From NCBI GenBank assembly GCA_033782935.1, contig JAWQEG010001367.1, forward strand, positions 37,501 to 101,500: DNA of 64,000 nt. The letters are read 5' to 3'. The number at the start of each line of letters is the position of its first letter. Within the stretch, counting starts at the first letter, position 1. The notes below the pieces were generated by a model. The model worked only from the letters and a program-made list of their open reading frames with translations, did not search any database and was not told where the DNA came from. The translations under genes and the position numbers were made by a program. Source of the stretch: Petrolisthes cinctipes (lineage: Eukaryota > Arthropoda > Malacostraca > Decapoda > Porcellanidae). This document shows, piece by piece, positions 56,315-64,000 of the stretch.

Positions 56315-59300
56315 CACACACACCTGGGTCTCCATGTGGAAGTGGAATTGTCCGTCTCTCCTCATAGCTCCCTCGATGATGTGTGTGGACGCGGCAAACC
56401 CAGCTGTATGGAGAGAGAGAGATTAATTGATCGATTGATATTAGGCGCCGCAACAGCGAGGTCATATGGCGCCAGTGGAAAAGGTGATTGAGAGGTGGGA
56501 CAGTAAGGACAAACGGAACCATAACTGATGAAAAATAATGGACTGTTGGAAAAGTGAAAGCCCCTTTTAGCCCCTTTAGAGACAATTACCATCAGTACTC
56601 AGGGTTGCATTTAGGATTTGTTGGAGAATGGGAAAGTCTCTGATTCCTCCAAACTATGATAAACAAATACTTTATTAGTACCATTGATGGCATCTGTTTT
56701 CTGGCATGGTTAGGAGGAATCAGTAGCCTTCCAATTCGCCAACAAGAGAATCTCCCCTTAAGTAATATTGAGAGAACAGTGCCTGGAGATTAAATTAAGG
56801 AGTGAAATTGTTTTTGGTAGGTATATTCGAGGGCTAGTGATTCTTCCAAGACATCCAAGAAAACCAATCACCATCTCAATATTACATACTACAGTAAGAG
56901 AGGATCTGTTTTGTGATATAGTTTGAAGGAGTCAGTAACCCTCAAGTTCACCGTCAAGAGTTTCTCCCCTTAACTCGCTCAGAACAATACATCAACTGGT
57001 GTGCAGAATGGCCTGGATGGAGGAAGTAAGAGGGAGGTGTACGAGTCACTATTTTAGGCATGGAAGAGCAAGCTTTAGGCATTGATGGTGGTTTGGTTGA
57101 GTGGATAAACATAAGCACTTTGAGGTGGTATGGACATGTTGAGGGAATGGTTGGTGATAGAATGCCAAGAAGGATTACGCAAAAACAACAACAACAACAA
57201 CAGCAACAACCATAACAGCAACAACCATAACAGCAACAACCATAACAACAACCGCAACAACATCTACCGCCAACAACAACCACACGACCACAACAACAAG
57301 AACAAACGCTATTCACCCTGAACGTCTCCCATTACGATGGGGTCAGGTTGTCCAGGTGGGAGTGGGTTCTGGAGTGCCTGGTCAATGGTGAGTACTGGAG
57401 TCTGGATGTCCCCGTATGTGACCTGGACAGCAGCCCGCCCGGCGTATGCTGCTCCTCGGTCTGTGGCCAGTATCAATCCCAGGGGCTGGCCGTGGTACAT
57501 CGCTCGATCAGTAGCAAACAGCTGATGAAGAAGAAAATTGGATTAACCCTTGAATAATGAGAATAACAACTACGACGACGACGATAATAATAATAATAAC
57601 AATTATAATAATAATAATACTGTGTGATATCTTACCAGTTGGGAGCCTGGGTCAGACATGTCCACGATGTTGTTTTCGCCAGTGATGTCACCAGCACCCA
57701 CGAAGTCCACCACACCCGGTATAGCCTGGGGTACCATGAACACAGAGTTAGTGAGTCGGATTCAGTTGAATCATCGTACATCGGGGGCACCGTATGACAA
57801 AACACTGGATACCTCATTAAAGAAGAACAAAGTAAACAAAAATATTGAAAAATTCATTAACTAAAGAATTAACTCTTCTAGAGGAGAATACACAGACAAA
57901 TTTTAGCCAGTGAAGCAGAAAAGAAAAGCATCAACAAATGCTCCACATCCAATACAGTATTTTTATCACATGCAATTTGTTGGCGATCCTACTCTACAAA
58001 GTGATTAAGTGCATGATAAACTACCTTATATATTTATATTTCCCTCTGTGATCAAACCTCGACCTTCTGTACACTTATTCGACGAATCAAAGTTGGAGTA
58101 AGCTGTAAGGACTTCCGACGGGGTGTAAAAATAAAGAGATACATGTATAATTATAAAATGACATGAGGTGTTGACTGACTGACTGACCAGGGCTGGGGAG
58201 GGGTCGATGGAGACGATGGCTGCGTTGCCGTGAGTGGCCGTCACGAACATCCCCACCAGTTCACCAGGTCGGCTCGGGATCTTTGTGATGTACTCGGCCT
58301 CTCCTGGAAATGTGGCGGAGGAAGGAGGAACGTAGTCACACATATACGTAAATGATATACAACACACACACACACACACGCACAAACACACATTTTCCTA
58401 CACTCAAACACCTCTATAGTTCACAGTTCTACTCCTAATTCTCACTCAAATCTCCTATATCCTACTCACACCTCATGCACCTATCCTTCTCTCCACACAC
58501 CACACTCCTCCACTCCTACACCCACTCACTACATTTCCAACATCCCACTCACCACAACTTCCCTCCACTCCCTCTCACCACACTTCCAATATTCCCACTC
58601 ACCACAACTTCCCTCCACTCCCTCTCACCACACTTCCATTATTCCCACTCACCACAACTTCCCTCCACTCCCTCTCACCACACTTCCATTATTCCCACTC
58701 ACCACAACTTCCCTCCACTCCCTCTCACCACACTTCCATTATTCCCACTCACCACAACTTCCCTCCACTCCCTCTCACCACACTTCCATTATTCCCACTC
58801 ACCAAAACTTCCCTCCACTCCCTCTCACCACACTTCCAATATCCCCACTCACCAAAACTTCCCTCCACTCCCTCTCACCACACTTCCAATATTCCCACTC
58901 ACCAAACTTCCCTCCACTCCCTCTCACCACACTTCCAATATTCCCACTCACCAAAACTTCCCTCCACTCCCTCTCACCACACTTCCATTATTCCCACTCA
59001 CCACAACTTCCCTCCACTCCCACTCACCACTGATCTGGATAGGGGCTTCAATCTTCGGTATGGGGGCCCCTAGAGGATATTGCTCCGTGTTGTTGTCGTA
59101 GGTTTGTTGGCCACTAGACAGGGGGCGTTGGAGTGGCTCGGCCCCGCTTGTCACAGGGGGGCTAGCAGCTGTACCCACGATACTCAGTACTGCCTGTAAC
59201 GATAGATGAAACAGGTATTGAGAGAGAGTCCCAAAAATAAATGAGAGGGAAGAACAGAGAGGGATGAACAAATATATAATTAGAGGGAGAGAAAGGAAAT

Positions 59301-61741
59301 AAGTAATAAAAGGGTCGTTGTATTAAGTGAACAAAACCTGCCAATAGAGAGTCAAATTCTGAACAGGAGATACTCAGCACAAACTGTCTAGCCTATATGG
59401 ATAGAGAGAAAACAGGACAAAGAAATAGAAGGATAGAGTTACAGAAATAGAAGGATAGAGTACTAATGATAGTGAAAGGAAGTGATTAAGTTAAGTAAAG
59501 ATGCACTCGACTTGAAGGACTGGCTGCTGTACCCTCAATACTCAGTACTGTTAACACCTGTGACTCACCCTGTAGAAGAGGTTCTGAGCGAGGGCGAGGC
59601 GGTATTCTGGGGAGGCGTCCTGGTACTGGGCGTCAGGCACCACCTCCGAGGCCAGGCTAGTGTAGGCTGCCTGTAGTACCCCCTCGTCCTGCAGGCTCTT
59701 CCCCATCAGGTAGGTCTCAGTAGCCGTGGCACGCACCTGATTAGTAATGAACACACCATAACAACTACACCAATAATAAACACACACTATAACAACTACA
59801 TCATTAATATACACACACCATTGACAACTTCACCAATAACAAACACACTACTACACCTGCACAGTAAATGAACACTTGTTTTACACCTATACATTATATA
59901 CGAATGATCTTTCTTTCTCTTGCACAAATTATTAATATTTGTTATTTTATTTGTACAGAAAAATGCACATAAAATAATCTGCATTTGCACCTACACAAGG
60001 GACACTTGGTGATTTATTATTATACACTATGCTTGTTAGTATATATTTAAATAACAGTTGCTACTACATTCACCCAAAAAGAACCTGCAATGAAACATGT
60101 TAACACCTGTACAAGCATCATAATTATTATATACAGACAAATTCACATGTAAAGTTGGACACATGAATGGGTGGTACAGCCCAAGTGAAAGATGGTCAAT
60201 TTCTCCCAATATCAAGTTTCTTAGTGCCAAATAAGAGACATCAGGGGCAGAAGTCAGTATTGAGGATGGTAATAAAAAGCAAGTACCTGATAATAGACAC
60301 TGGTTACTCAAATGGGACAAGTATCTTTCACCTGGGCTGTACCACCAATTCATGTGTCCAACTGTACAAAGAATACCTGTTCGTCCACATGTGGGTATAC
60401 ATTACATCTGTTATTTGTTTATTTCCTGGCATAGTTTAGAGGAATCAACAGCCCTCCAACTCATCCAAACAACCCTGAAGGTCTTTTGTAATCATATGTA
60501 ATCCCAGACTAGCCTTTGATTCTCAGACATTTTGCCATACAAGACGTGAGGTGAGTGATAATCTAGCTCAAGAGATTTAGCACGAACTTACACTACCATG
60601 TTTTATTTACTCAAATTTATTAATTGAGTATTTAGTACCGGTACAGTGTTGTTGGTGGTAAATCTAGAGCAACTGATTCCTCCACACTATTCCAGGCAAC
60701 AGGCCAACATTATATTTATTCATTGGTTCGGTTTTCTGACTTACACTACGGTACTTTAGAGGAATCAAGGCACTCCAATGTACCAAAAGTGTAGTAGGTA
60801 CCTCCTTAAGAAACAGGCTAATGATATTCTATAGGGGTTGTACTTACGAATGAAGGGTTGATGCCCCCGTAGGCCATCACAGGAGGGTCCAGGACGGTGT
60901 AGGCGTTGGTGGTGTCTACACGGAACTTGAAGGCGGCGTTGACGTCAGCCTTGGAGTTGGTGGTTCTGGGCATCACCTGTAACACATGTCGGGGGAAATG
61001 AATTGACGTGGGAATATAAAATGATGAAAGATATTTGCCCAATAACCATAAACAAACATAAAATATATCGATGTTATTAATGTATCAATACAATAACACA
61101 TATTCATAACCAACAAGTCAATTAACTATAACCTAATAATGAGTATATAAAAAGCAGAAACAGCTCAACAGATTAAGGATAAAATTTGTACACATGGAAG
61201 TAATGGAAATGAGTGTTGACCTTGTATGCCTTGAAGGCGGCATCATCAGGCAGAGTTGGGATGCTAAGGTCAATGATGAACCTCCTCTCTCCAACCAGGT
61301 CAAGTCCCAGCAGCTCCTCCATCGAGTGTTGTGTGGTTGTCCCGTCAGGAGTCGCTAAAGAAAGACGTCACATGTCAAATATTATGAATACATGGTACAA
61401 AAATACATGGCTGAATAATGCGTTCAGAGATATATAACTATGCAATACCTAACTCATGCCAAATACATAAATGGTCAATAAATTTATACCTAAATTCATA
61501 CACATAAATCACACATAAACCAAATATAATACATTGGTTAATAAAGCATAGAACAGAAAAAAACTATATTATTGGTAATACATTCAACGTGTGTATAAAG
61601 AAATTAGACACTCACTACTTGCTTATCGTTATTGTACAGTTGCCTCCAAAAATTTCGAGACACTACCTGCTAAATTTCAGCAGGTAGTGTCGTAATTTTT
61701 GGAGGCAACTGTACCACAATATATGTTTTTGCAGGATAACA

Positions 61742-61817
<76 letters not shown>

Positions 61818-62212
61818 AACAACACAACCACTTGCTAATTCTTCCTTACCAGTGGTGACAGTGGCTCCAACACCCACCAACCCAACAAAGAGGTCGGATG
61901 GAAACTCTGGATGAGCCACCTTCATTGCCAGGTTCCCTACCCAACTGCCAAGCTGGAGAAAAGATAAATAGTGTAAGGAGGGGGAAAGAACACACACACA
62001 CATAACCAACTACACATGTACACACACACACACATACGACCACCTACTCACACACAAACACACACACACACGACTAACAACACAAATAGGCTACACAAAA
62101 GGCCGGCAACACATGAATGTACACACACACACACACGAACAGCAACACAAAGTACATACAACTAATTATAGCAACACACAAGATGATAGTACACAAGCAA
62201 TCAGCAACACAA

Positions 62213-62288
<76 letters not shown>

Positions 62289-64000
62289 CCTGCAACACAA
62301 TTATACACATACAACAACCAACAAAATAGGAAAGTACACATATATATGACCAACAGCACAAAAAATGTACACACACACGAACAGTAACACTAGAAAGTAC
62401 ACACACAAACATAAAAAAAAAGAAAATTAAGTAAAATGCATACACGAACATTAAAAAAAATGAGAATAAGCACACTCGAACAATGACAAAAAGACAACAA
62501 TCACACACGAACAGAATAAATATAAATAAATAAATACAACATATTATGAACAGTGGAGAGGGTTGAATATTGAACTCAGCTGACCTACTTACTTATTGAA
62601 ATGATAATAAAACAAGGCCAGTCAAGTCTTCAAAATTACTGCATACGAACAAAACCACTTCCTTTAAAAACTCACAGGAAGCTTTGTTTATATTATTTTG
62701 ATCCCAGATAATTCGTCTTCACTGTTAAACTCGTGAGTTTCCATCATATTATGACATACTTGAAATGTAAGGTTATGACAACGGCTGTAAAAAACAACCG
62801 TATGTATATTTCTACACACACAAACAAAAAACACACACAAACAAACGCACACAAAAACAAACACGCACAAACACACGCTCACAAAAACAAACAAAAACAC
62901 AAACAGCCACAAACAAACACTCACACGTACAGTCATAAGGAACTCACATTCCTGACGGGGGTATTGCCCAAACTAGTCCACATGTCCACGAGCTCAGAGA
63001 CGTAGGTAAACCCGCTGAGGGTGGAGGCGACGTTGCCGAGTTCGGAGATGACACGAGAGATGGACACGTTGGCACCAATGACTAAGGAGCCTGGGGTGGG
63101 AGTCACGTTGGAGAGTTGGGCGACGTGCCGGGTGTAGATGTACTCAGTGAAGGGTCCGTCACTGTAGATGGCTGGAAAGAAGGAAGGCAGAGATGATGTG
63201 AGGAGGGGGAGCGGGAGGTGATGGAAGGAGGGGGAGCGGGAGGTGATGGAAGGAGGGGGAGCGGGAGGTGATGGAAGGAGGGGAAGGGGAGGTGATGGAA
63301 GGAGGGGGAGGTGATGGAAGGAGGGGGAGGGAGAGATGATGTGAGGAGGGGAGGGGGAGGTGATGTGAGGAGGGGAGGGGGAGGTGATGGAAGGAGGGGG
63401 AGGGGGAGGTGATGGAAGGAGGGGGAAGGGGAAGTGATGGATGGAGGAGGAGGGGGAGGTGATGGAAGGAGGGGGAGGGGGAGGTGATGGAAGGAGGGGG
63501 AGAAAGAAATGATGTGAGGAGGGGAGGGGGAGGTGATGGAAGGAGGGGGAGGGGGAGGTGATGGAAGGAGGGGGAAGGGGAGGTGATGGATGGAGGGGGA
63601 GGTGATGGAAGGAGGGGGAGGGGGAGGTGATGGAAGGAGGGGAGGGGAAAAGGATGGAAGATCTTGAGTAAATACGGCAAAATGAGCTAGGGAAAGTAAT
63701 GGAAATAAGTGAAGGAACGGATAGTGCAGAATGAGGGGAATAATGCAGAAGGAAAGGAAATAAATATAGACTGAGGGGAAATAAATACAAAATCGTGAGC
63801 TATTACGGCATTATGAGGGAAAATGCAAAATCAGGGGAAATAATACAAAATGAGAGGAAATAAATACAAAATCGTGAGCAAATACTGAAAATGAGGGGAA
63901 ATAAATGCAAACTGAGGGGAGTAATAAAAATAGTCAGAAAGTTGTTGGCATAGTGCAAAGGTTGGCAACGTGACTGACCTTATCTAATCTGACCTGACTG
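44127..64000 (-). CDS. Xanthine dehydrogenase/aldehyde oxidase family enzyme, 23 exons, 5' end beyond the window
   Basis: Molybdo-flavoenzyme that hydroxylates aldehydes or N-heterocycles at a molybdopterin centre. Exons in transcription order: 63171-62948, 61952-61850, 61354-61221, 60976-60848, 59736-59569, 59193-59028, 58303-58188, 57725-57636, 57521-57317, 56403-56324, 55930-55821, 53370-53187, 52795-52600, 51191-51027, 50246-50125, 49819-49655, 49183-49055, 47817-47702, 46884-46797, 46345-46184, 45750-45654, 45044-44937, 44197-44127 (stop TAG 44129-44127). That is 3128 nt, about 1041 residues, in phase throughout. The family is about 1330 aa, so the two 2Fe-2S domains and the start of the FAD domain are missing to the right. 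It resembles arthropod aldehyde oxidase more than xanthine dehydrogenase, because the FRGFGGPQ region reads NTWTRTPG. One intron has a GC donor (50124-50123); two acceptors end in AAG. Exons are GC-rich at third positions. The gene looks intact. Confidence 0.93.
44225..44570 (+). repeat. 30-bp minisatellite in the last aldehyde oxidase-like intron
   Basis: Unit ATTAGGAATATAACAAAGAA then TATAGCCAAG; about twelve near-identical copies. Confidence 0.92.
44597..44900. repeat. CT/CA microsatellite and degenerate GA-rich repeat
   Basis: (CT)n at 44597-44643, (CA)n to 44662, then GAGAGAAAGAGAGAGAAGGA and AGGAGATTGAATGAGAG units to about 44900. Confidence 0.9.
45085..45362 (+). repeat. G-run minisatellite GTAAGTGTTGGGGGG
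   Basis: About seventeen units of GTAAGTGTT followed by a run of 5-10 G. The + strand (antisense to the gene) has more than a dozen G-runs and strong G-quadruplex potential. It lies between the last two introns' boundary sequences, about 40 bases upstream of the acceptor at 45045. Confidence 0.9.
45875..46160. repeat. GT and CA microsatellites in an aldehyde oxidase-like intron
   Basis: (GT)n at 45883-45938, (AC)n at 46008-46054, and CA-rich sequence to 46144. Confidence 0.95.
46365..46616 (+). repeat. TTGTG/GGTGGT repeat and poly-T
   Basis: Imperfect TTGTGTTGTGTTGTG and GGTGGTTGTG units for about 215 bases, then about 27 T. Intronic. Confidence 0.9.
48024..48232. mobile_element. 209-bp MITE with CAGTCGGCCTCACGAATTCG ends
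   Basis: TA-flanked; inverted ends CAGTCGGCCTCACGAATTCG and CGAATTCCTGAGGCCGACTG. AT-rich, non-coding interior. Intronic in the aldehyde oxidase-like gene. Confidence 0.85.
48662..49060 (-). repeat. About 28-bp minisatellite made of 5' splice site copies
   Basis: On the gene strand the unit is TCTGCTGTCATGTAAGTATA plus TTGTAG and a few bases. About 15 units; fourteen, including the true donor at 49055/49054, keep CATGTAAG. The authentic exon end (TGCTGTCAT, then gtaagtatattg) is the first unit. Confidence 0.92.
50123..50124 (-). other. Non-canonical GC splice donor in the aldehyde oxidase-like gene
   Basis: The exon 50246-50125 ends FNQ (CAG) and the intron starts gcaagtcg. The next exon (49819) resumes with ENKWKKRG, exactly as the family requires, and no GT nearby keeps frame. 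GC donors normally need a strong AG|GCAAGT context, which is present. Confidence 0.85.
50301..50456. mobile_element. TTAA-flanked palindromic MITE (GGAGGAATCAG family), most complete copy
   Basis: TTAA, then GGGGATA at the left; TATACCCC, then TTTAA at the right. The two halves are imperfect inverted copies: TTGGTACATTGGAGAGCC...CAGGAAACAGG against CCTGTTGC...GGAGGAATCAGTTGCTCC. The TTAA flank is the insertion site type of piggyBac-like elements (inference). Confidence 0.65.
50740..51035 (-). repeat. Exon-end/5' splice site repeat after the exon at 51191-51027
   Basis: On the gene strand CAGGGCCTGTGGTAAGAGT occurs five times (true donor at 51027/51026, copies at about 50988, 50947, 50925 and 50820), with degraded extra copies, separated by CCTTGTAAAGAGTAGCGT-like spacers. 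Confidence 0.88.
51225..51535 (+). repeat. Purine-rich minisatellite GGGCATGGAGGAGGAGGGGG
   Basis: About 24-25-bp units GGGCATGGAGGAGGAGGGGG AAGGGAA, with shorter AGGAGGGAGAAGGG units in the middle. On the gene strand it is a long pyrimidine tract upstream of the acceptor at 51192. Confidence 0.9.
51540..51660 (+). repeat. Dispersed SINE-like repeat, copy 6
   Basis: GAGACAGCAAGCACGAAGG, GGACAGTGGAAGAGGAAAGG, CCGAGGGGGAGCCAAACACC. Intronic in the aldehyde oxidase-like gene. Confidence 0.55.
51866..52071. mobile_element. 206-bp MITE with CAGTTGCCTCCACT ends
   Basis: TA-flanked; ends CAGTTGCCTCCACTAGTAAC and GTTACAAGTGTAGGCAACTG, with further inverted homology inward (GAGCACAG.. and ..CTGTGCTC). 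The first 12 bases match the ends of the 75-bp element at 61637. Confidence 0.82.
52196..52408. mobile_element. MITE, CAGTTGGACACAGGAATT family, copy 2
   Basis: 213 bp, TA on both sides, inverted ends of about 40 bases including GTGGTACAGCCCAGGTG on the left and TTGTACCACGAATTCCTG on the right. It lies in an intron of the aldehyde oxidase-like gene. Confidence 0.85.
52600..58303 (-). CDS. Aldehyde oxidase-like gene: first molybdopterin-domain exons
   Basis: Seven exons. Landmarks in order: [16 protein letters not shown] (start of the large subunit fold), [48 protein letters not shown] (the Glu of the family's FYLETHC motif is kept), [20 protein letters not shown] (molybdopterin loop; GGGFGGK in xanthine dehydrogenase), [14 protein letters not shown], and [13 protein letters not shown]. 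In the last, the Arg aligns with the substrate-binding Arg of FRGFGGPQ while the neighbours differ, as in insect aldehyde oxidases. The intron between 53370 and 55821 holds a 378-bp MITE, a TA microsatellite and a full-length transposon. Confidence 0.9.
53057..53139. repeat. (GA)n microsatellite
   Basis: About 40 GA units directly after the donor region of the exon 53370-53187. Confidence 0.97.
53504..53881. mobile_element. 378-bp MITE with about 72-bp inverted repeats, TA-flanked
   Basis: Ends begin CAGGGGGTCCCTCGACTTTC on both strands, with about 72 bases of near-perfect inverted repeat, flanked by TA on each side and without coding sequence. Pogo/Tigger or mariner-type non-autonomous element by its ends; it lies in the same intron as the full-length transposon. 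Confidence 0.85.
53960..54059. repeat. (TA)n microsatellite, transposon target
   Basis: About 45 TA units ending exactly at the transposon; TA continues after its right end (55772 onward). Confidence 0.95.
54060..55771 (+). mobile_element. Tc1/mariner-superfamily transposon with long inverted repeats, decayed transposase
   Basis: 1712 bp flanked by TA in a TA microsatellite (insertion-site duplication cannot be read cleanly). Both ends start CAGGGTGTTTCTTAAATACC, and the terminal inverted repeats match closely for over 200 bases (54060 to about 54290; about 55545 to 55771). Transposase remnants on the + strand: a helix-turn-helix N-terminus (54389-54703) with [19 protein letters not shown], like the DUF4817-type DNA-binding domain, then a catalytic part (54739-55290) with [27 protein letters not shown] and [10 protein letters not shown] (two catalytic Asp), then in another frame [13 protein letters not shown] (third acidic residue) at about 55278-55318. 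A TGA at 54701-54703, a frameshift just after it, a second frameshift near 55275 and a TAA near 55370 break it. It sits in an intron of the aldehyde oxidase-like gene, opposite in strand. Confidence 0.93.
56272..56323 (-). repeat. (GT)n microsatellite forming a splice donor
   Basis: On the gene strand the exon ends GAGACCCAG and the intron is directly (GT)n, so the first repeat units are the 5' splice site. Confidence 0.9.
56428..56580 (+). repeat. Dispersed SINE-like repeat, copy 7
   Basis: GATATTAGGCGCCGCAACAG, CGAGGTCATATGGCGCC, purine-rich body to AAGCCCCTTTTAGCCCC, directly next to a GGAGGAATCAG element. Confidence 0.65.
56600..56973. mobile_element. Two tandem GGAGGAATCAG-family elements
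   Basis: Copy one ends at TCTCCCCTTAA (56751-56761), copy two at TCTCCCCTTAA (about 56963-56973). Each has a CTGATTCCTCCAAACTATG-type half and an inverted GGAGGAATCAGTAGCC-type half. Intronic in the aldehyde oxidase-like gene. Confidence 0.65.
57535..57625. repeat. Short AAT/ACG-rich simple repeat
   Basis: GACGACGACGATAATAATAA and similar, before the donor at 57635. A related CAA/CAACAG repeat is at 57183-57305. Confidence 0.8.
58540..59030 (-). repeat. About 50-bp minisatellite containing 5' splice site copies
   Basis: On the gene strand GTGGTGAGTGGGAATAATGG, AAGTGTGGTGAGAGGGAGTG, GAGGGAAGTT, roughly ten units. The true donor (AGTG, then gtgagtggga at 59028/59027) begins the array. Confidence 0.9.
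59569..63171 (-). CDS. Aldehyde oxidase-like gene: FAD-domain exons (first five in window)
   Basis: These exons encode the rest of the FAD-binding domain (CO dehydrogenase flavoprotein type). The first has [17 protein letters not shown], matching the IGAGVxLxxL region. The second has [17 protein letters not shown], the conserved GN...SDL segment that contacts FAD. The third and fourth cover [14 protein letters not shown] and the NAAFKFRVD strand. The fifth ends [16 protein letters not shown], the usual end of this domain before the linker. The exon at 59193-59028 is a Pro/Ser/Gly-rich linker leading to QISGEAEYI, the start of the molybdopterin part. I see no xanthine dehydrogenase NAD-site motif, but the region where it would lie is poorly conserved. 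Confidence 0.9.
60152..60364. mobile_element. MITE, CAGTTGGACACAGGAATT family, copy 3
   Basis: 213 bp, the same length as copy 2. Ends are AAGTTGGACACATGAATG and CAATTCATGTGTCCAACTG, then GGTACAGCCCAAGTGAAAG and CTTTCACCTGGGCTGTACC inward. Flanked by TA. Intronic. Confidence 0.85.
60645..60808. mobile_element. GGAGGAATCAG-family element
   Basis: GGTAAATCTAGAGCAACTGA, TTCCTCCACACTATTCCAGG, then AGAGGAATCAAGGCACTCC and CTCCTTAA at the right edge. A further single half lies at about 60430-60465. Confidence 0.6.
61637..61711. mobile_element. 75-bp near-perfect palindrome, minimal MITE
   Basis: Almost the whole element is one inverted repeat: CAGTTGCCTCCAAAAATT ... AATTTTTGGAGGCAACTG, with CACTACCTGCT/AGCAGGTAGTG in the centre. 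TA flanks both ends. It can form a single long hairpin. Confidence 0.85.
61741..61815. repeat. (CT)n microsatellite
   Basis: About 37 CT units in an aldehyde oxidase-like intron. Confidence 0.97.
61985..62420. repeat. CA-rich region with (AC)n core
   Basis: Pure (AC)n at 62220-62286, surrounded by degenerate ACACAC and AACAGCAACACA units. A similar CAAACA-rich stretch is at 62810-62930. Confidence 0.92.
63177..63650 (+). repeat. Purine-rich minisatellite GGAGGTGATGGAAGGAGGGG
   Basis: Units of about 22-28 bases, GGAGGTGATGGAAGGAGGGG plus GGAGG variants, about 20 copies. On the gene strand it is pyrimidine-rich and runs almost to the acceptor at 63172. Confidence 0.92.
63651..64000 (+). repeat. 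Degenerate repeat AAATACAAAATGAGGGGAAAT
   Basis: GAGGGGAAATAAATACAAAA-like units recur to about 63930. No exon is recognised between 63172 and the window edge. Confidence 0.6.

Noticed and set aside
58475..59101. 208-codon Pro/Ser/Thr/His-rich frame on the + strand
   Set aside because: Translation of the 50-bp donor minisatellite, antisense to a real exon.

Overview
This is a eukaryotic nuclear window, most likely from a decapod crustacean (inference). Genes are split into short exons with GT-AG introns. Intergenic and intronic DNA is saturated with microsatellites and minisatellites. TTAGG-like runs typical of arthropods occur, small palindromic DNA transposons are frequent, and the closest recognisable protein families are arthropod-like. 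There is no operon, CRISPR array or bacterial feature.

Layout: (1) 1-16.5 kb is gene-poor: simple repeats, a 24-bp minisatellite at 8.15-8.87 kb, dispersed SINE-like and palindromic elements, and one possible small exon at 5.68-5.82 kb. (2) 16.5-22.3 kb, + strand: the last four coding exons of a rhodopsin-class GPCR (third intracellular loop, TM6 with CWGP, TM7 with NPIIY, cytoplasmic tail). TM1-TM5 are not visible here. (3) 22.3-30.3 kb is intergenic, with tRNA-like SINEs and two inverted-repeat elements. (4) 30.5-41.3 kb, - strand: a complete nine-exon gene for mitochondrial elongation factor Tu (467 aa). Its large intron 1 holds a complex fold-back repeat with TTAGG-like runs. (5) 41.3-44.1 kb is intergenic. 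(6) 44.1-64.0 kb, - strand: 23 exons of a molybdo-flavoenzyme of the xanthine dehydrogenase/aldehyde oxidase family, most like arthropod aldehyde oxidases. The iron-sulfur N-terminus lies beyond the right edge. One intron carries a complete but decayed Tc1/mariner-superfamily transposon with terminal inverted repeats of over 200 bp.

All three genes were assembled by joining exons at splice sites and checking that the reading phase is kept across every junction; all phases agree. The genes are functionally unrelated (signalling, mitochondrial translation, aldehyde/purine-type oxidation).

The most unusual pattern is that tandem repeats repeatedly start at exon edges. Three aldehyde oxidase introns begin with minisatellites whose unit is a copy of the authentic 5' splice site, giving rows of decoy donors. 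Other junctions and two stop codons also merge into repeats. I found no convincing new multi-gene system.
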